Source: Paractinoplanes lichenicola
Lineage (GTDB): Bacteria > Actinomycetota > Actinomycetes > Mycobacteriales > Micromonosporaceae
DNA length: 64,000 nucleotides
Assembly: GCF_016785085.1 (NCBI RefSeq)
Contig: NZ_JAENHO010000017.1
Span: forward strand, 124,001-188,000
Direction: 5' to 3'
Shown here: one piece after another, positions 44,535 through 52,608 of the stretch
Numbering within the stretch: the first letter of the stretch is position 1
Layout of the letters: each line of letters opens with the position of its first letter
Translations under genes and position numbers: made by a program
Notes under the pieces: generated by a model
Seen by the model: the letters and a program-made list of their open reading frames with translations, nothing else
Told to the model about the DNA's origin: nothing
The model's database searches: none

Positions 44535-44551
44535 CTTCGACGCCGCACTAG
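44531..44551 (+). other. Minimal ORF (MTSTPH) before the MFS gene
   Basis: ATG 44531 to TAG 44549-44551 encodes six residues and overlaps the end of the MerR gene. A stretch with complementary CCGGCCC...CCGGTCCCTAG words follows before the MFS ribosome site. It could be a translated leader acting on the exporter, but could equally be chance. Confidence 0.2.
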
Positions 44552-44602
44552 GCAGCCGGCCCTTCACCGGTCCCTAGTCGCTTCGTCCCAGGAGTCTCTC
44601 TC

Positions 44603-45892
44603 ATGTCCCGCGCCCTCGGCGTGGGGAGTTACCGTGCCGTGCTGGGGTTGCCGTTCGCGCTGCGCACTTTCGTGCCCGCGATCGGCGGCCGCCTGGCCTA
44701 CGGTGTCTTCCCGCTCGCCAGTCTGTTCACCGTCCAGCAGGCCACCGGTTCGTACGCGACGGCCGGCCTGGCCGCGGCCGGGTTCGGCATCACCGCCGTC
44801 ACCCTGCCCGTCAAGGCCCGCCTGGCCGACCGGCACAGCCAGCGGACCGTCCTGCCCCCACTCGCTCTGGTCTGCGCCGCCGCCCTGACCGCGGCCGCCT
44901 TCCTCCGCCACCCATTGGCACTGATCGCCCTGATCACGTTGGCCGGGCTGGCCGCCCCGCCGCTGGGCCCGGCCATGCGAGCCACGTGGCGGCGCCTGAC
45001 CGACGGGACACCGCTCAAGCCCCGGGCGTACGGGCTGGATTCGGTCGTCGAAGAGTCGCTGTATCTGATCGGGCCGCTGATCGCGGGGCTGCTCGTCGCG
45101 GCCGGGCCGGCCCGCTGGGCACTCGTGCTGACCGCGGTCCTGCTGCTCACCGGCACACTCGGCATGGTCGCCACCCCACCGGCCCGCCACGCCGAGCCCA
45201 GCCCTTCGGCCGCCGCAGACCAGCCACCCTCCGCCACCCCGGCACGCCCTTCAGGTCTGCGCGGGCTGTTCTCGCTCGGCCCGCTGCGCTCTCCCAGCCT
45301 GCGGGGCCTGCTTACAGCCGTGTTGGCCGTAGGTGCCGGAACGAGCGCCGCCTACACCTGTCTGGCCGTCACCGCCCAGAACCACGGCAAGCCCGGAGCC
45401 GCCGGCCTCCTGGAAGCCGCCCTGGCCGTGGGTAGCGTGGCCGGCGGCCTGCTGTGGGCCCGCCGCGACCACGGCCCGCACCACAACCGCCAGCTCGCCC
45501 TGCTCGTAGCCACCCTGGCCGCCGGCCTCACCATCGCCGCCGCCGCACCCGGCCTGCTCTGGCTGGGATTGGTGCTGTGTCTGACCGGCACGGCGCTGGC
45601 CCCGATCTACGTCGTCGCCTATCTGGCCGCCGACTCCTACGCCGGCTCGGACTCCGCCACCGAGGCGGGCACATGGGTCAACGTGGCCACCAATGCGGGC
45701 AGCGCCGCGGGGGCGGCCCTGGCCGGGTTCGTCGCCCAGTCGCAGGGCCCGGCCGCCGGTTTCGTGACCGCCGGCCTCCTCCTGGCGGTGACATCGGTAA
45801 TCCTGATCGTGCCCGCACGTTCCTCGAGCAGGAGTGCCCCCGAGATCATGGCCGCGTCAAGAACAGGGACGGCGACACCCTCAGGACCGTAG
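44603..45892 (+). CDS. MFS transporter
   Basis: 429 residues, ATG 44603 after CAGGAG. Twelve hydrophobic segments; the loop between helices 2 and 3 carries PVKARLADRHSQRTVLPP, a variant of the MFS motif A. The central loop (about 195-215) is Ala/Pro-rich. It resembles actinobacterial drug-efflux permeases. With the MerR regulator upstream it makes a plausible efflux unit. Confidence 0.85.
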   Translation: MSRALGVGSYRAVLGLPFALRTFVPAIGGRLAYGVFPLASLFTVQQATGSYATAGLAAAGFGITAVTLPVKARLADRHSQRTVLPPLALVCAAALTAAAFLRHPLALIALITLAGLAAPPLGPAMRATWRRLTDGTPLKPRAYGLDSVVEESLYLIGPLIAGLLVAAGPARWALVLTAVLLLTGTLGMVATPPARHAEPSPSAAADQPPSATPARPSGLRGLFSLGPLRSPSLRGLLTAVLAVGAGTSAAYTCLAVTAQNHGKPGAAGLLEAALAVGSVAGGLLWARRDHGPHHNRQLALLVATLAAGLTIAAAAPGLLWLGLVLCLTGTALAPIYVVAYLAADSYAGSDSATEAGTWVNVATNAGSAAGAALAGFVAQSQGPAAGFVTAGLLLAVTSVILIVPARSSSRSAPEIMAASRTGTATPSGP

Positions 45893-45964
45893 CCGCGTCG
45901 GGATCCGGAACGCCGCGTCCGGAACTCGGTTGGGCCGGGCGCGCCCAGGTGCGATAGTCGCGCC

Positions 45965-46324
45965 GTGGACTTTCCGCTCGAGAAGCTGCCGGACGCCATC
46001 GCGGCCCGGGCCGACACCTGGACCCGGGCCGCGCTGGTCTGGCAGACCCGTCCCGTCAGCCCGAACCACGGCACCGCCACCATCATCAGCGACTTCGAGT
46101 CCGAGGCGTGGATGGGCACCGTCATCATCTGGGCCACCGGGGAGACCGAGTTCCAGAGCATCCGCCTGGCCGACGACCGCATCATCAACAAGCACTACGA
46201 CCTGTGCGGCCCCGAAGACCTCGACCGCATGATGACCGAGATCGCCACGCTCATCGCCGACAACCACATCCCGCCCGGCGCGATCGAGGCCGACTGGGTC
46301 CCGCAGGGTCAGCCCAACTCGTAG
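45965..46324 (+). CDS. Small protein resembling TriTu-type toxin immunity proteins
   Basis: 119 residues, GTG 45965. The pattern GTVIIWATGETEFQSIRLADDRIINKHYDLCGPEDLDRMMTEIATLI resembles the compact beta-beta-alpha immunity fold called TriTu; this is recognition by eye and uncertain. It converges with a barstar remnant (also an immunity type) and overlaps it by 16 bases. No toxin gene is adjacent. Confidence 0.45.
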   Translation: MDFPLEKLPDAIAARADTWTRAALVWQTRPVSPNHGTATIISDFESEAWMGTVIIWATGETEFQSIRLADDRIINKHYDLCGPEDLDRMMTEIATLIADNHIPPGAIEADWVPQGQPNS

Positions 46325-46584
46325 GTGAAGCGTTTGGCCGGCTCACGGTCCGCGTCCCGGTCGGCCACCCGGCGCAGCACGCGGTCGACCCGGTCGAAGG
46401 CGAACGCCCCCATGGCCGCCCGGCTGGCCGCGGCCGCCGTCCAGACCAGGTGCACCGGTCTCGGCACGTCGGTGGTCAGCCGGTCCCACAGCGCGTCCAG
46501 GTTCTTGCCGTAGTAGGGGCCGAAATCCAAGAGCGTGGCCAACTGCCGGTGCACGTCGGCCTCACTGGAAATCCGGTCGCCGCC
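46309..46584 (-). pseudogene. Barstar (ribonuclease inhibitor) gene, 5'-truncated
   Basis: From GGDRISSEADVHRQLA to the stop, 91 codons match the barstar family: FGPYYGKNLDALWDRLTTDVPRPVHLVW with the barnase-binding tyrosine/asparagine/aspartate region, ending RFTYELG. About ten N-terminal residues and the start codon are missing. Upstream in this frame there is no ATG, GTG, TTG or CTG near the homology, because it runs into the DUF4142 gene in another frame. The join looks like a deletion. Confidence 0.75.
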
Positions 46585-46894
46585 GCTGGGCCAGCGCCTG
46601 CTGCTCGGAGTTGGGCGCCGACGGCAGCTCGACCCCGAGCCCCTCGGCGGTCTGACGCAGAGCCGTGTCGAGCTTCGTGTGGTCGGCAATGAACCGCGCA
46701 CCGAGGTTCTTGACCTGCTCGGACGTGCCCTTCTGCTGGGCGATCTTGCCGCCCGCGATCTCGGCCAGATTGGACTGGTGCGCGGCCTTCAAATAGCTGG
46801 CGTCCTGGTCGGAGGGTGCCGCGAGAGCGGTCGTTCCGGGCAGCGCGAGAAGCCCGGTGGCGGCGATCAGGACCGCCATACGTCGCAACAACAT
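46562..46894 (-). pseudogene. DUF4142 secreted protein, 3'-truncated
   Basis: ATG 46894 after AAGGGA starts a signal peptide (MLLRRMAVLIAATGLLALPGTTALA) and a DUF4142 four-helix protein: DASYLKAAHQSNLAEIAGGKIAQQKGTSEQVKNLGARFIADHTKLDTALRQTAEGLGVELP. The family continues for 60 or more residues, but here the frame ends after NSEQQALAQ with six foreign residues and a TGA, exactly where barstar homology begins. The remaining 110 residues lack the last helices. Confidence 0.75.
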
Positions 46895-46954
46895 TTTTGT
46901 ATCCCTTCGTCGGATGCGGCGGGTACCCGGCGACGAAAGGCCCATGCGCGCCAA

Positions 46955-47022
46955 ATCGACGCAACTCAAAGATCCAAGGATGTTTTTCCTGAGCAGGGAA
47001 AAAATATATCGACGCAACTCAA
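46955..47022. repeat. 15-bp direct repeats flanking an A/T hairpin
   Basis: ATCGACGCAACTCAA occurs at 46955-46969 and again at 47008-47022, 53 bases apart. Between them TTTTTCCTGAGCAGGGAAAAA (46983-47003) forms an imperfect hairpin that may terminate the TSUP gene, whose stop lies inside the second repeat. Confidence 0.7.
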
Positions 47023-47801
47023 CCGGTGGTCGCCTGAACCGCGTAGAGCGCAGCGAGCGCGGCGGCCAGCCCGCCGAGCAGGAATCGCAGGGCCCGCTCG
47101 GGCAGGCGGGGCTGCAGATGGGCGCCGAGGTAGCCACCGACGAGCCCGCCCGCGCCGCAGAGCAGGCCGAGGAACCAGTCGGGTGCGATGTCCCCGGTCG
47201 TCACCAGGGCCAGGACGCCGTAGCCGGCCGCGCCGACGATCGAGGTCAGGAAGGTGGAGGTCAGGACGGCCGGGGCGACCTGGGCGATCGGGAGGCCGCG
47301 ACCGGCCAGGATCGGCCCGAGCAGGGAACCGCCGCCGATGCCGTAGATGCCGCCGATCGTGCCCGCCCCGACTCCGAGAATGACGAGGAGCCGGTCGGGC
47401 AAGGGTTTTACCGGTTTCGAGCCGGCAGCAGGGCGGGCGGCGCGCACGCAGAGCCAGACACCCAGCGGCAGCAGGACGGCCGCGACGATGAGCCGGAACA
47501 CCCGGGGCCCGGGCACGGCGAACACGCGGATGACCGCGCCGAGAACGACGCCGGGCAGGGTGCCGATCAGCAGCAGCCGGGTCAGGGATCCGGCCAGGTC
47601 TCCGGTGGACAGATAGCGCAACAGCGCGCCGGGGCCGGCGACGACGTTGAAGAGCAGGTTGGTCGGGGTGACGGCGGGGCTGGGGACGTGCAGGACGCTC
47701 AACTGCACCGGAAGCAGGAAGACCGCGCCGGAGACGCCGACCGGGGTGGTGACGGTGGCGATCAGCAGACCGGCGGCGAAGGCGAGCAGGGCGCTGGTCA
47801 C
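47019..47801 (-). CDS. TSUP (TauE/SafE) family membrane permease
   Basis: 260 residues, GTG 47801. Seven to eight membrane segments; LLIATVTTPVGVSGAVFLLPVQ and GTIGGIYGIGGGSLLGPIL are the two inverted TSUP repeats with their conserved glycine/proline motifs. Members export sulfite, sulfoacetate and similar organosulfur anions. Cargo unknown here. Confidence 0.88.
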   Translation of the reverse strand: MTSALLAFAAGLLIATVTTPVGVSGAVFLLPVQLSVLHVPSPAVTPTNLLFNVVAGPGALLRYLSTGDLAGSLTRLLLIGTLPGVVLGAVIRVFAVPGPRVFRLIVAAVLLPLGVWLCVRAARPAAGSKPVKPLPDRLLVILGVGAGTIGGIYGIGGGSLLGPILAGRGLPIAQVAPAVLTSTFLTSIVGAAGYGVLALVTTGDIAPDWFLGLLCGAGGLVGGYLGAHLQPRLPERALRFLLGGLAAALAALYAVQATTG

Positions 47802-47838
47802 CGCGCGACTTTATTGCGTCCGAAGAAGAGGACACAAT

Positions 47839-48012
47839 CTGGCATCTACCGTTGGCACCGACGCCGAGGAGCTGACCGGCTACTGGAAGGCGCTGTCCGA
47901 GGGGGCGACCGTCATCGAGGAGCTCGCGACCTCGGCCTGGTCGCCGCTCTACGGGATGCTCAAGGACCGCTTCGGCGTGACCTGGGTGCTCGACCTGGCC
48001 GTCGCCTACTGA
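47839..48012 (+). pseudogene. VOC/PhnB-like protein, C-terminal fragment
   Basis: 58 codons ending at TGA 48010-48012 encode GTDAEELTGYWKALSEGATVIEELATSAWSPLYGMLKDRFGVTWVLDL, the last third of a PhnB/3-demethylubiquinone-type vicinal-oxygen-chelate protein. The N-terminal two thirds are absent: the sequence runs straight into the TSUP start region. No start codon or ribosome site precedes it. Confidence 0.75.
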
Positions 48013-48058
48013 CCCGTGGCCGGGTGGACGCCTCACAAGAGAGGCGCCCACCCGCGGG

Positions 48059-49324
48059 TCAGACTCGGTTGTCGACGATGCGCCGGGCCTTGCCGACGGA
48101 ACGTTCCAGGGCGTCGGGCGCCAGCACCTCGACGGCCGCGGTGACGCCGATGTTCTGCTTGATCAGGGCGGCCAGTTCGCGGCCGTCCGGGGCGGCGCCG
48201 GGGCGGGCCTCGACCCGTACGGTGAGCTCGTCGAGACGGCCCGGGCGGGTGAGCACGCACTGGTAATGCGGCGCCAGCCCGGGGATCCGCAGGATCAGCT
48301 CCTCGATCTGGGTCGGGAAGACGTTGACGCCGCGCACGATCATCATGTCGTCGGTGCGGCCGGTGATCCGCTGCATGCGCCGCATCGTGCGGGCCGTGCC
48401 GGGCAGCAGCCGGCTCAGATCGCGGGTGCGGTAGCGGATGATGGGCATGGCCTCCTTGGTCAGCGACGTGAAGAGCAGTTCGCCCTCCTCGCCGTCCGGC
48501 CGCACGGCGCCGGTGTCGGGGTCGATGATCTCGGGGTAGAAGTGGTCCTCCCACACGTGCAGGCCGTCCTTGGTCTCCACGCACTCGGCGGCCACGCCGG
48601 GGCCGATCACCTCGGACAGGCCGTAGATGTCGACGGCGTCGATGCCGAGCCGGCTCTCGATTTCGGCCCGCATGTCCTCGGTCCACGGCTCGGCCCCGAA
48701 GACGCCCACGCGCAGCGTCGTCTTGCGCGGGTCCAGGCCCTGCCGTTCCAGTTCGTCGGCGATGGTCAGCATGTAGCTCGGCGTCACCATGATGATGTCG
48801 GGCTCGAAGTCGGCGATCAGGCGTACCTGCCGTTCGGTCATGCCGCCCGACACCGGGATCACGGTGCAGCCCAGCCGCTCGGCGCCGTAGTGCGCGCCCA
48901 GCCCGCCGGTGAACAGCCCATACCCGTACGCCACGTGCACGCGATCGCCGGGAAGCCCGCCCGCGGCCCGGATCGAGCGCGCCACCACGCCGGCCCACAT
49001 GTCGAGGTCGCCCTGCGTGTAGCCGACCACGGTGGGACGGCCGGTGGTGCCGCTCGACGCGTGGATGCGGGCGATCCGCTCCCGGGGCACGGCGAACATC
49101 CCGTACGGGTAGGTCTCGCGCAGGTCCTGTTTCGTCGTGAACGGGAACCGCGCGAGGTCGTCCAGCGAACGGCAGTCGTCCGGGCGTACGCCGGCCTCGT
49201 CGAACTTGCGCCGATAGAGGGGCACATTCTCGTACGCGTGCCGAAGTGTCCTTTGCAGCCGATCGAGCTGGAGCGCCCGCAACTCGTCGCGCGACGCGGT
49301 CTCGATCGGCTCCAAGGACGTCAC
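48059..49324 (-). CDS. Phenylacetate-CoA ligase family protein
   Basis: 421 residues, GTG 49324 overlapping the preceding stop by four bases. The P-loop HASSGTTGRPTVVGYT (about 93-108), VFGAEPWTEDMRAEIE, DIYGLSEVIGPGVA and the C-terminal TGRTDDMMIVRGVNVFPTQIEELIL are those of PaaK adenylate-forming ligases. No other phenylacetate-degradation genes are near; it is coupled to an alpha-oxoamine synthase, so it more probably activates an aromatic or other acid for that partner in a small biosynthetic route (inference). Confidence 0.87.
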   Translation of the reverse strand: MTSLEPIETASRDELRALQLDRLQRTLRHAYENVPLYRRKFDEAGVRPDDCRSLDDLARFPFTTKQDLRETYPYGMFAVPRERIARIHASSGTTGRPTVVGYTQGDLDMWAGVVARSIRAAGGLPGDRVHVAYGYGLFTGGLGAHYGAERLGCTVIPVSGGMTERQVRLIADFEPDIIMVTPSYMLTIADELERQGLDPRKTTLRVGVFGAEPWTEDMRAEIESRLGIDAVDIYGLSEVIGPGVAAECVETKDGLHVWEDHFYPEIIDPDTGAVRPDGEEGELLFTSLTKEAMPIIRYRTRDLSRLLPGTARTMRRMQRITGRTDDMMIVRGVNVFPTQIEELILRIPGLAPHYQCVLTRPGRLDELTVRVEARPGAAPDGRELAALIKQNIGVTAAVEVLAPDALERSVGKARRIVDNRV

Positions 49325-50553
49325 GACGGGCGCCGCTGCTGGGGTATGGCCGGGCGCAGGGCGCCGTCGCGGGCCAGCTCGGTCAGCACGTTGTTGAGGT
49401 CGTCGACGTGCTGCTCGGTGTGCGCGGCGGTCAGCTGCACGCGGAAGCCGATCTCGTCGCGCGGCACGCCGGGGTAGGGCGCGAGCGTGACGTACTGCCC
49501 GGCCCGCCACAGCCGCTCGGACACGTCGATCAGGTCGTGGTCGGGCGAGATGGGGATCTCGACGACGGGCGTGTCGTGCACGTTGAGCGTGTGCACACCC
49601 ATTCCCCGTACGTGGGAGAGCAGTTTCGCCGTGAGCCGGTAGAGGTGTCCCCGCAGCTCGTCGCCGCGCTTCTCGTTGACGTCGAGCCCGGCCATCACCG
49701 TCGCCAGCGACGCCACCGGGGACGGACCCGAATACAGGTAGGTCGGGGCGTCGACCTTGAGCTTGTTCTTGACCGCGGTCGGCAGGGCCAGAAAGGCCAG
49801 CAGCGACGAGTACGCCTTGGAGAAGCCGCCGACGAGGATGACGTTGTCGTACGACTCGCCCGCGTGCTTGACGATGGCGTTGCCGCGCATGCCGTACGGG
49901 GAACTCTCGATCGGGCTGCGCTCGCCGATGACCCCCATGCCGTGCGCGTCGTCGACGTAGAGGACGGCGTCGTGCTCGCGGCACAGGGCGGCGTACTTCT
50001 TGAGGTCGGGAATGTCGCCGGTCATGCTGTTGACGCCGTCCATGCAGACCATGACCGGACGGGCCGTGGCCTCCTTGAGCAGCCGCTCCAGCTCCTCGAG
50101 GTCGCCCGAGCGGAACCGCTTCATGGTGGCGCCCTGGCCGCGCGCGAACACGCAGCCGTCATAGATCGTCCGGTGGGCGCGGCTCTCCATGATGAGCGTG
50201 CCCTTGCCGATCAGGGCCGGGATGACGCCGAGGTGGATCTGCGAGATCGTCGGCAGCAGGAGCACGTCCTCGGCGCCGAGCAGCTCGGTCAGCCGCTCCT
50301 CCAGCTGCGGATAGATCTGCGGGCTGCCCAGCATGCGCGACCAGCTGGGATGGGTGCCCCAGCGGCGCAGCTGCGGCTCGACGGCCTCGATGATCTCGGC
50401 GTCCAGGTCGAAGCCGAGATAGTTGCAGGACGCCCAGTCCACGAGCCAGTCCTGGCCGATGCGGATCCGCCGTCCGTCGATCTGCTCGATGACGGCGTCG
50501 TACATCCGGCTGTTGACGCGGAGGTCCTCGATGTCATGAGTTTGGGCCGGCAC
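49321..50553 (-). CDS. Alpha-oxoamine synthase family PLP enzyme
   Basis: 410 residues, GTG 50553 behind AAAGAGG. WASCNYLGFDLDAEIIEAV, THPSWSRMLGS, YVDDAHGMGVIGERSP (PLP-binding Asp/His) and VGGFSKAYSS (Schiff-base lysine) are diagnostic of the BioF/KBL/SPT family, which condenses an acyl-CoA with an amino acid. Absence of bio genes and coupling with a CoA ligase suggest a dedicated acyl-CoA plus amino-acid condensation, for example to an aminoketone. Product not predictable. Confidence 0.87.
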   Translation of the reverse strand: MPAQTHDIEDLRVNSRMYDAVIEQIDGRRIRIGQDWLVDWASCNYLGFDLDAEIIEAVEPQLRRWGTHPSWSRMLGSPQIYPQLEERLTELLGAEDVLLLPTISQIHLGVIPALIGKGTLIMESRAHRTIYDGCVFARGQGATMKRFRSGDLEELERLLKEATARPVMVCMDGVNSMTGDIPDLKKYAALCREHDAVLYVDDAHGMGVIGERSPIESSPYGMRGNAIVKHAGESYDNVILVGGFSKAYSSLLAFLALPTAVKNKLKVDAPTYLYSGPSPVASLATVMAGLDVNEKRGDELRGHLYRLTAKLLSHVRGMGVHTLNVHDTPVVEIPISPDHDLIDVSERLWRAGQYVTLAPYPGVPRDEIGFRVQLTAAHTEQHVDDLNNVLTELARDGALRPAIPQQRRPS

Positions 50554-50600
50554 TTGTGTACCTCTTTCCTTGCGAGATCAACTTGAGCCGTACCCGAGAG

Positions 50601-50634
50601 ATCGTCGATCAATCTGAATAGTCAGATCGATCGC
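50601..50634. promoter_or_regulatory. Inverted repeat upstream of the oxoamine synthase operon
   Basis: CGATCAATCTGA / TCAGATCGATCG around the spacer ATAG, with one unpaired A, at about 50606-50633. It lies about 55 bases upstream of GTG 50553 in an A/T-richer stretch between divergent genes, where an operator is expected. Confidence 0.45.
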
Positions 50635-50745
50635 ATTCCCGTCAGCGGTTGATCTTTTGCAGGGTTTGGACCGGCTTTGCGGCGTTCGGATCTTTGCTCA
50701 AAAACCGGGTGCCGCCGGTCCTCGCCTCGGCTACGGTCGGCGGTC

Positions 50746-51597
50746 ATGACCTTCGTCACGGCCGGCGGCCTGCGCCTGTGGACCGAGCGGACCGGCGACC
50801 CCGAGCGGCCCGCCGTCCTGCTGATCATGGGCGCGTCGGCGCAGGGCCTGACCTGTCCCGACGAGCTGATCGACCGGCTCGTCGGCCGCGGCGTGCAGGT
50901 GATCCGCTACGACTCCCGCGACACCGGCCGGTCCAGCATCGTCGATTACGACCTTTCCCCGTACGGGATCTCCGGCCTCGCGGGCGACGCGCTCGCCGTC
51001 CTCGACGCGTACGGGCTGGAAACGGCCCACATCGCCGGGTTCTCGTTGGGCGGCGTGGTCGCGCAGTGGCTGGGCGTGCACGCGCCGACCCGCGTACGGT
51101 CGCTGACCCTGATCACCAGCACGCCGATGGACTACGACCCCGGCCCGGCCTGGCGCGGCGAGCCGTCCCCGTTGCCGCCGCCCGACCCCGCCTTCCTGCA
51201 ACACCTGACGGACACGGCCGACATCCCGCCCGGCGTGGAGGCCGACGTCGCCCTGTTCCGGGTGATGAACGGCACCAAGCGCCCGTACGACGAACCGGCC
51301 GCTCGCGCGATGCTCGAACGCTGCTGGGCCCGCACGACCGACGCGGCCGCTGCCGCCCACCACCAGCAGGCCGGTATGCTCCTGACCCCGGACCGGCTCG
51401 TGCCGCTCTCCGAGATCACCGCCCCAGTCACCATCCTGCACGGCGACGCCGACCCGATCTACGCCCCGGCCCACGCCGAGGCCCTGGCCGCCGCCATCCC
51501 CCACGCCGACTTGACCATCGTGCCGGGCATGGGCCACGTCCTGACCTCCCCCGGTTTGCCCGAAGAGGTAGCCGACCTGATCCGCCTCACTCCGTGA
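50746..51597 (+). CDS. Alpha/beta-hydrolase
   Basis: 283 residues, ATG 50746. HG-type oxyanion region (LLIMGASAQGL), nucleophile elbow GFSLGG (Ser near 96), acid in LHGDADPIY and histidine in GMGHVL complete the triad. YDSRDTGRSS is typical of the haloperoxidase/3-oxoadipate enol-lactonase-like branch. Substrate unknown. It ends overlapping a convergent small gene by 11 bases. Confidence 0.88.
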   Translation: MTFVTAGGLRLWTERTGDPERPAVLLIMGASAQGLTCPDELIDRLVGRGVQVIRYDSRDTGRSSIVDYDLSPYGISGLAGDALAVLDAYGLETAHIAGFSLGGVVAQWLGVHAPTRVRSLTLITSTPMDYDPGPAWRGEPSPLPPPDPAFLQHLTDTADIPPGVEADVALFRVMNGTKRPYDEPAARAMLERCWARTTDAAAAAHHQQAGMLLTPDRLVPLSEITAPVTILHGDADPIYAPAHAEALAAAIPHADLTIVPGMGHVLTSPGLPEEVADLIRLTP

Positions 51598-51931
51598 CGA
51601 TGCCGCCGGGCGTCTCGACCCGGCAGCAGGTGCCGTTCAGAATCTCCAGCAGCGTGTCCCGCATCCGGCCCAGATCATCGTCACCGAGCGTCAGGCTCAG
51701 CTCGTGCACGCGGGGGAAACCCAGCGTCTCGGCCGCCCGCTGGTTGTACTCGAAGGTGAGCACGCCGCCGAGCAGGGTCCATGAGCTGACCGCGCCCCGG
51801 GCCAGGGTGCCGTCTCCGTTGAGCACCTCTTCGGCGGTCTCGTGGTCGTGCAGCCGCACCACGACCTGGTCGCCCGACAACAGAGCGACCGACGTCCCGT
51901 CGTGCACACGAACCCCGTCGACGCGAATCAT
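51587..51931 (-). CDS. Hypothetical 114-residue protein
   Basis: ATG 51931 to stop 51587. The sequence (MIRVDGVRVHDGTSVALLSGDQ ... GRMRDTLLEILNGTCCRVETPG) has normal codon-position bias and a mixed beta/alpha pattern with an adjacent CC pair near the end. I do not recognise the family. No signal peptide or membrane segment. Confidence 0.55.
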   Translation of the reverse strand: MIRVDGVRVHDGTSVALLSGDQVVVRLHDHETAEEVLNGDGTLARGAVSSWTLLGGVLTFEYNQRAAETLGFPRVHELSLTLGDDDLGRMRDTLLEILNGTCCRVETPGGIVTE

Positions 51932-52144
51932 CCACCTATAGTGCCGGGCATGCGGGTGGAACTGGACGGCGGCCGACTTGAGCCCTTACTTCTGCTCGCC
52001 TTGGCGACGAGTCAGAGGCGGGCGCTTACGCAGTGACGCCCGGTCCCGGCAATGCCCGGCGCGCTGCCCACCGGCTGCGCCCCTCCACCAGTGGCGGCAA
52101 TATGGCCCGCGATGAACACGGCCGCCCAGGACCTGAACGGATGC

Positions 52145-52309
52145 TCAGCGGCCGCCGATTCCGCCGCCGGCGCAGAAACTGATGACCGTAAAGATCGCGA
52201 ATATCGCGAGCAGGATCCAGAGGCAGCCGCCGCAGCCGCCCACGTTGTCCAGCGGGGACGGACTACCTTCGCGCCGCCAGGTCGAATAGTGCTCGGGGTC
52301 GCCGCGCAT
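52145..52309 (-). CDS. 54-residue small membrane protein with Cys-Gly motif
   Basis: ATG 52309, about nine bases after GGAG, to TGA 52145. The product has a polar N-terminus (MRGDPEHYSTWRREG), the motif VGGCGGCLWILL leading into one membrane segment (about residues 29-46) with a further Cys in SFCAGGGIGG. The clean hydrophobic helix, ribosome site and GGCGGC motif support a real gene. Function unknown. Confidence 0.65.
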   Translation of the reverse strand: MRGDPEHYSTWRREGSPSPLDNVGGCGGCLWILLAIFAIFTVISFCAGGGIGGR

Positions 52310-52608
52310 CGTGCCACGCTCCGTGATCGCTGCGGAATGTCTGCAGGGAAAGCTCCTACGACGGAAACTGACGGACAGACGGAACCGGGTCGCCCGAGCA
52401 CGAGGCCGGGAGGACCTGAGCAGGGGCGTCGAGGGCGAAGCCGGTGAGCGGTGTCAACCTTGGCGGAGCCGATAGGCGATCGCGGCGCCGCAGAGGGCTG
52501 GCACCCGGCGCCCGGACCTCAGGGTGATCCTGAGCGTCGACCGCGCCGTAGGGCAGGCTTGCTGTGCCACCAGAATGAGCAGGTGCCACCCGGCTTGCTA
52601 ATCGGCGG
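52310..52608. other. Intergenic stretch, nothing recognised
   Basis: 299 bases between the 54-residue gene and the M15 peptidase stop. No frame has coding character, no strong hairpin or repeat was seen. Confidence 0.5.

Noticed and set aside
48059..49324. Phenylacetate degradation cluster
   Set aside because: Only the PaaK-type ligase is present; no paaA-K oxygenase or hydratase genes nearby, so pathway assignment is not supported.
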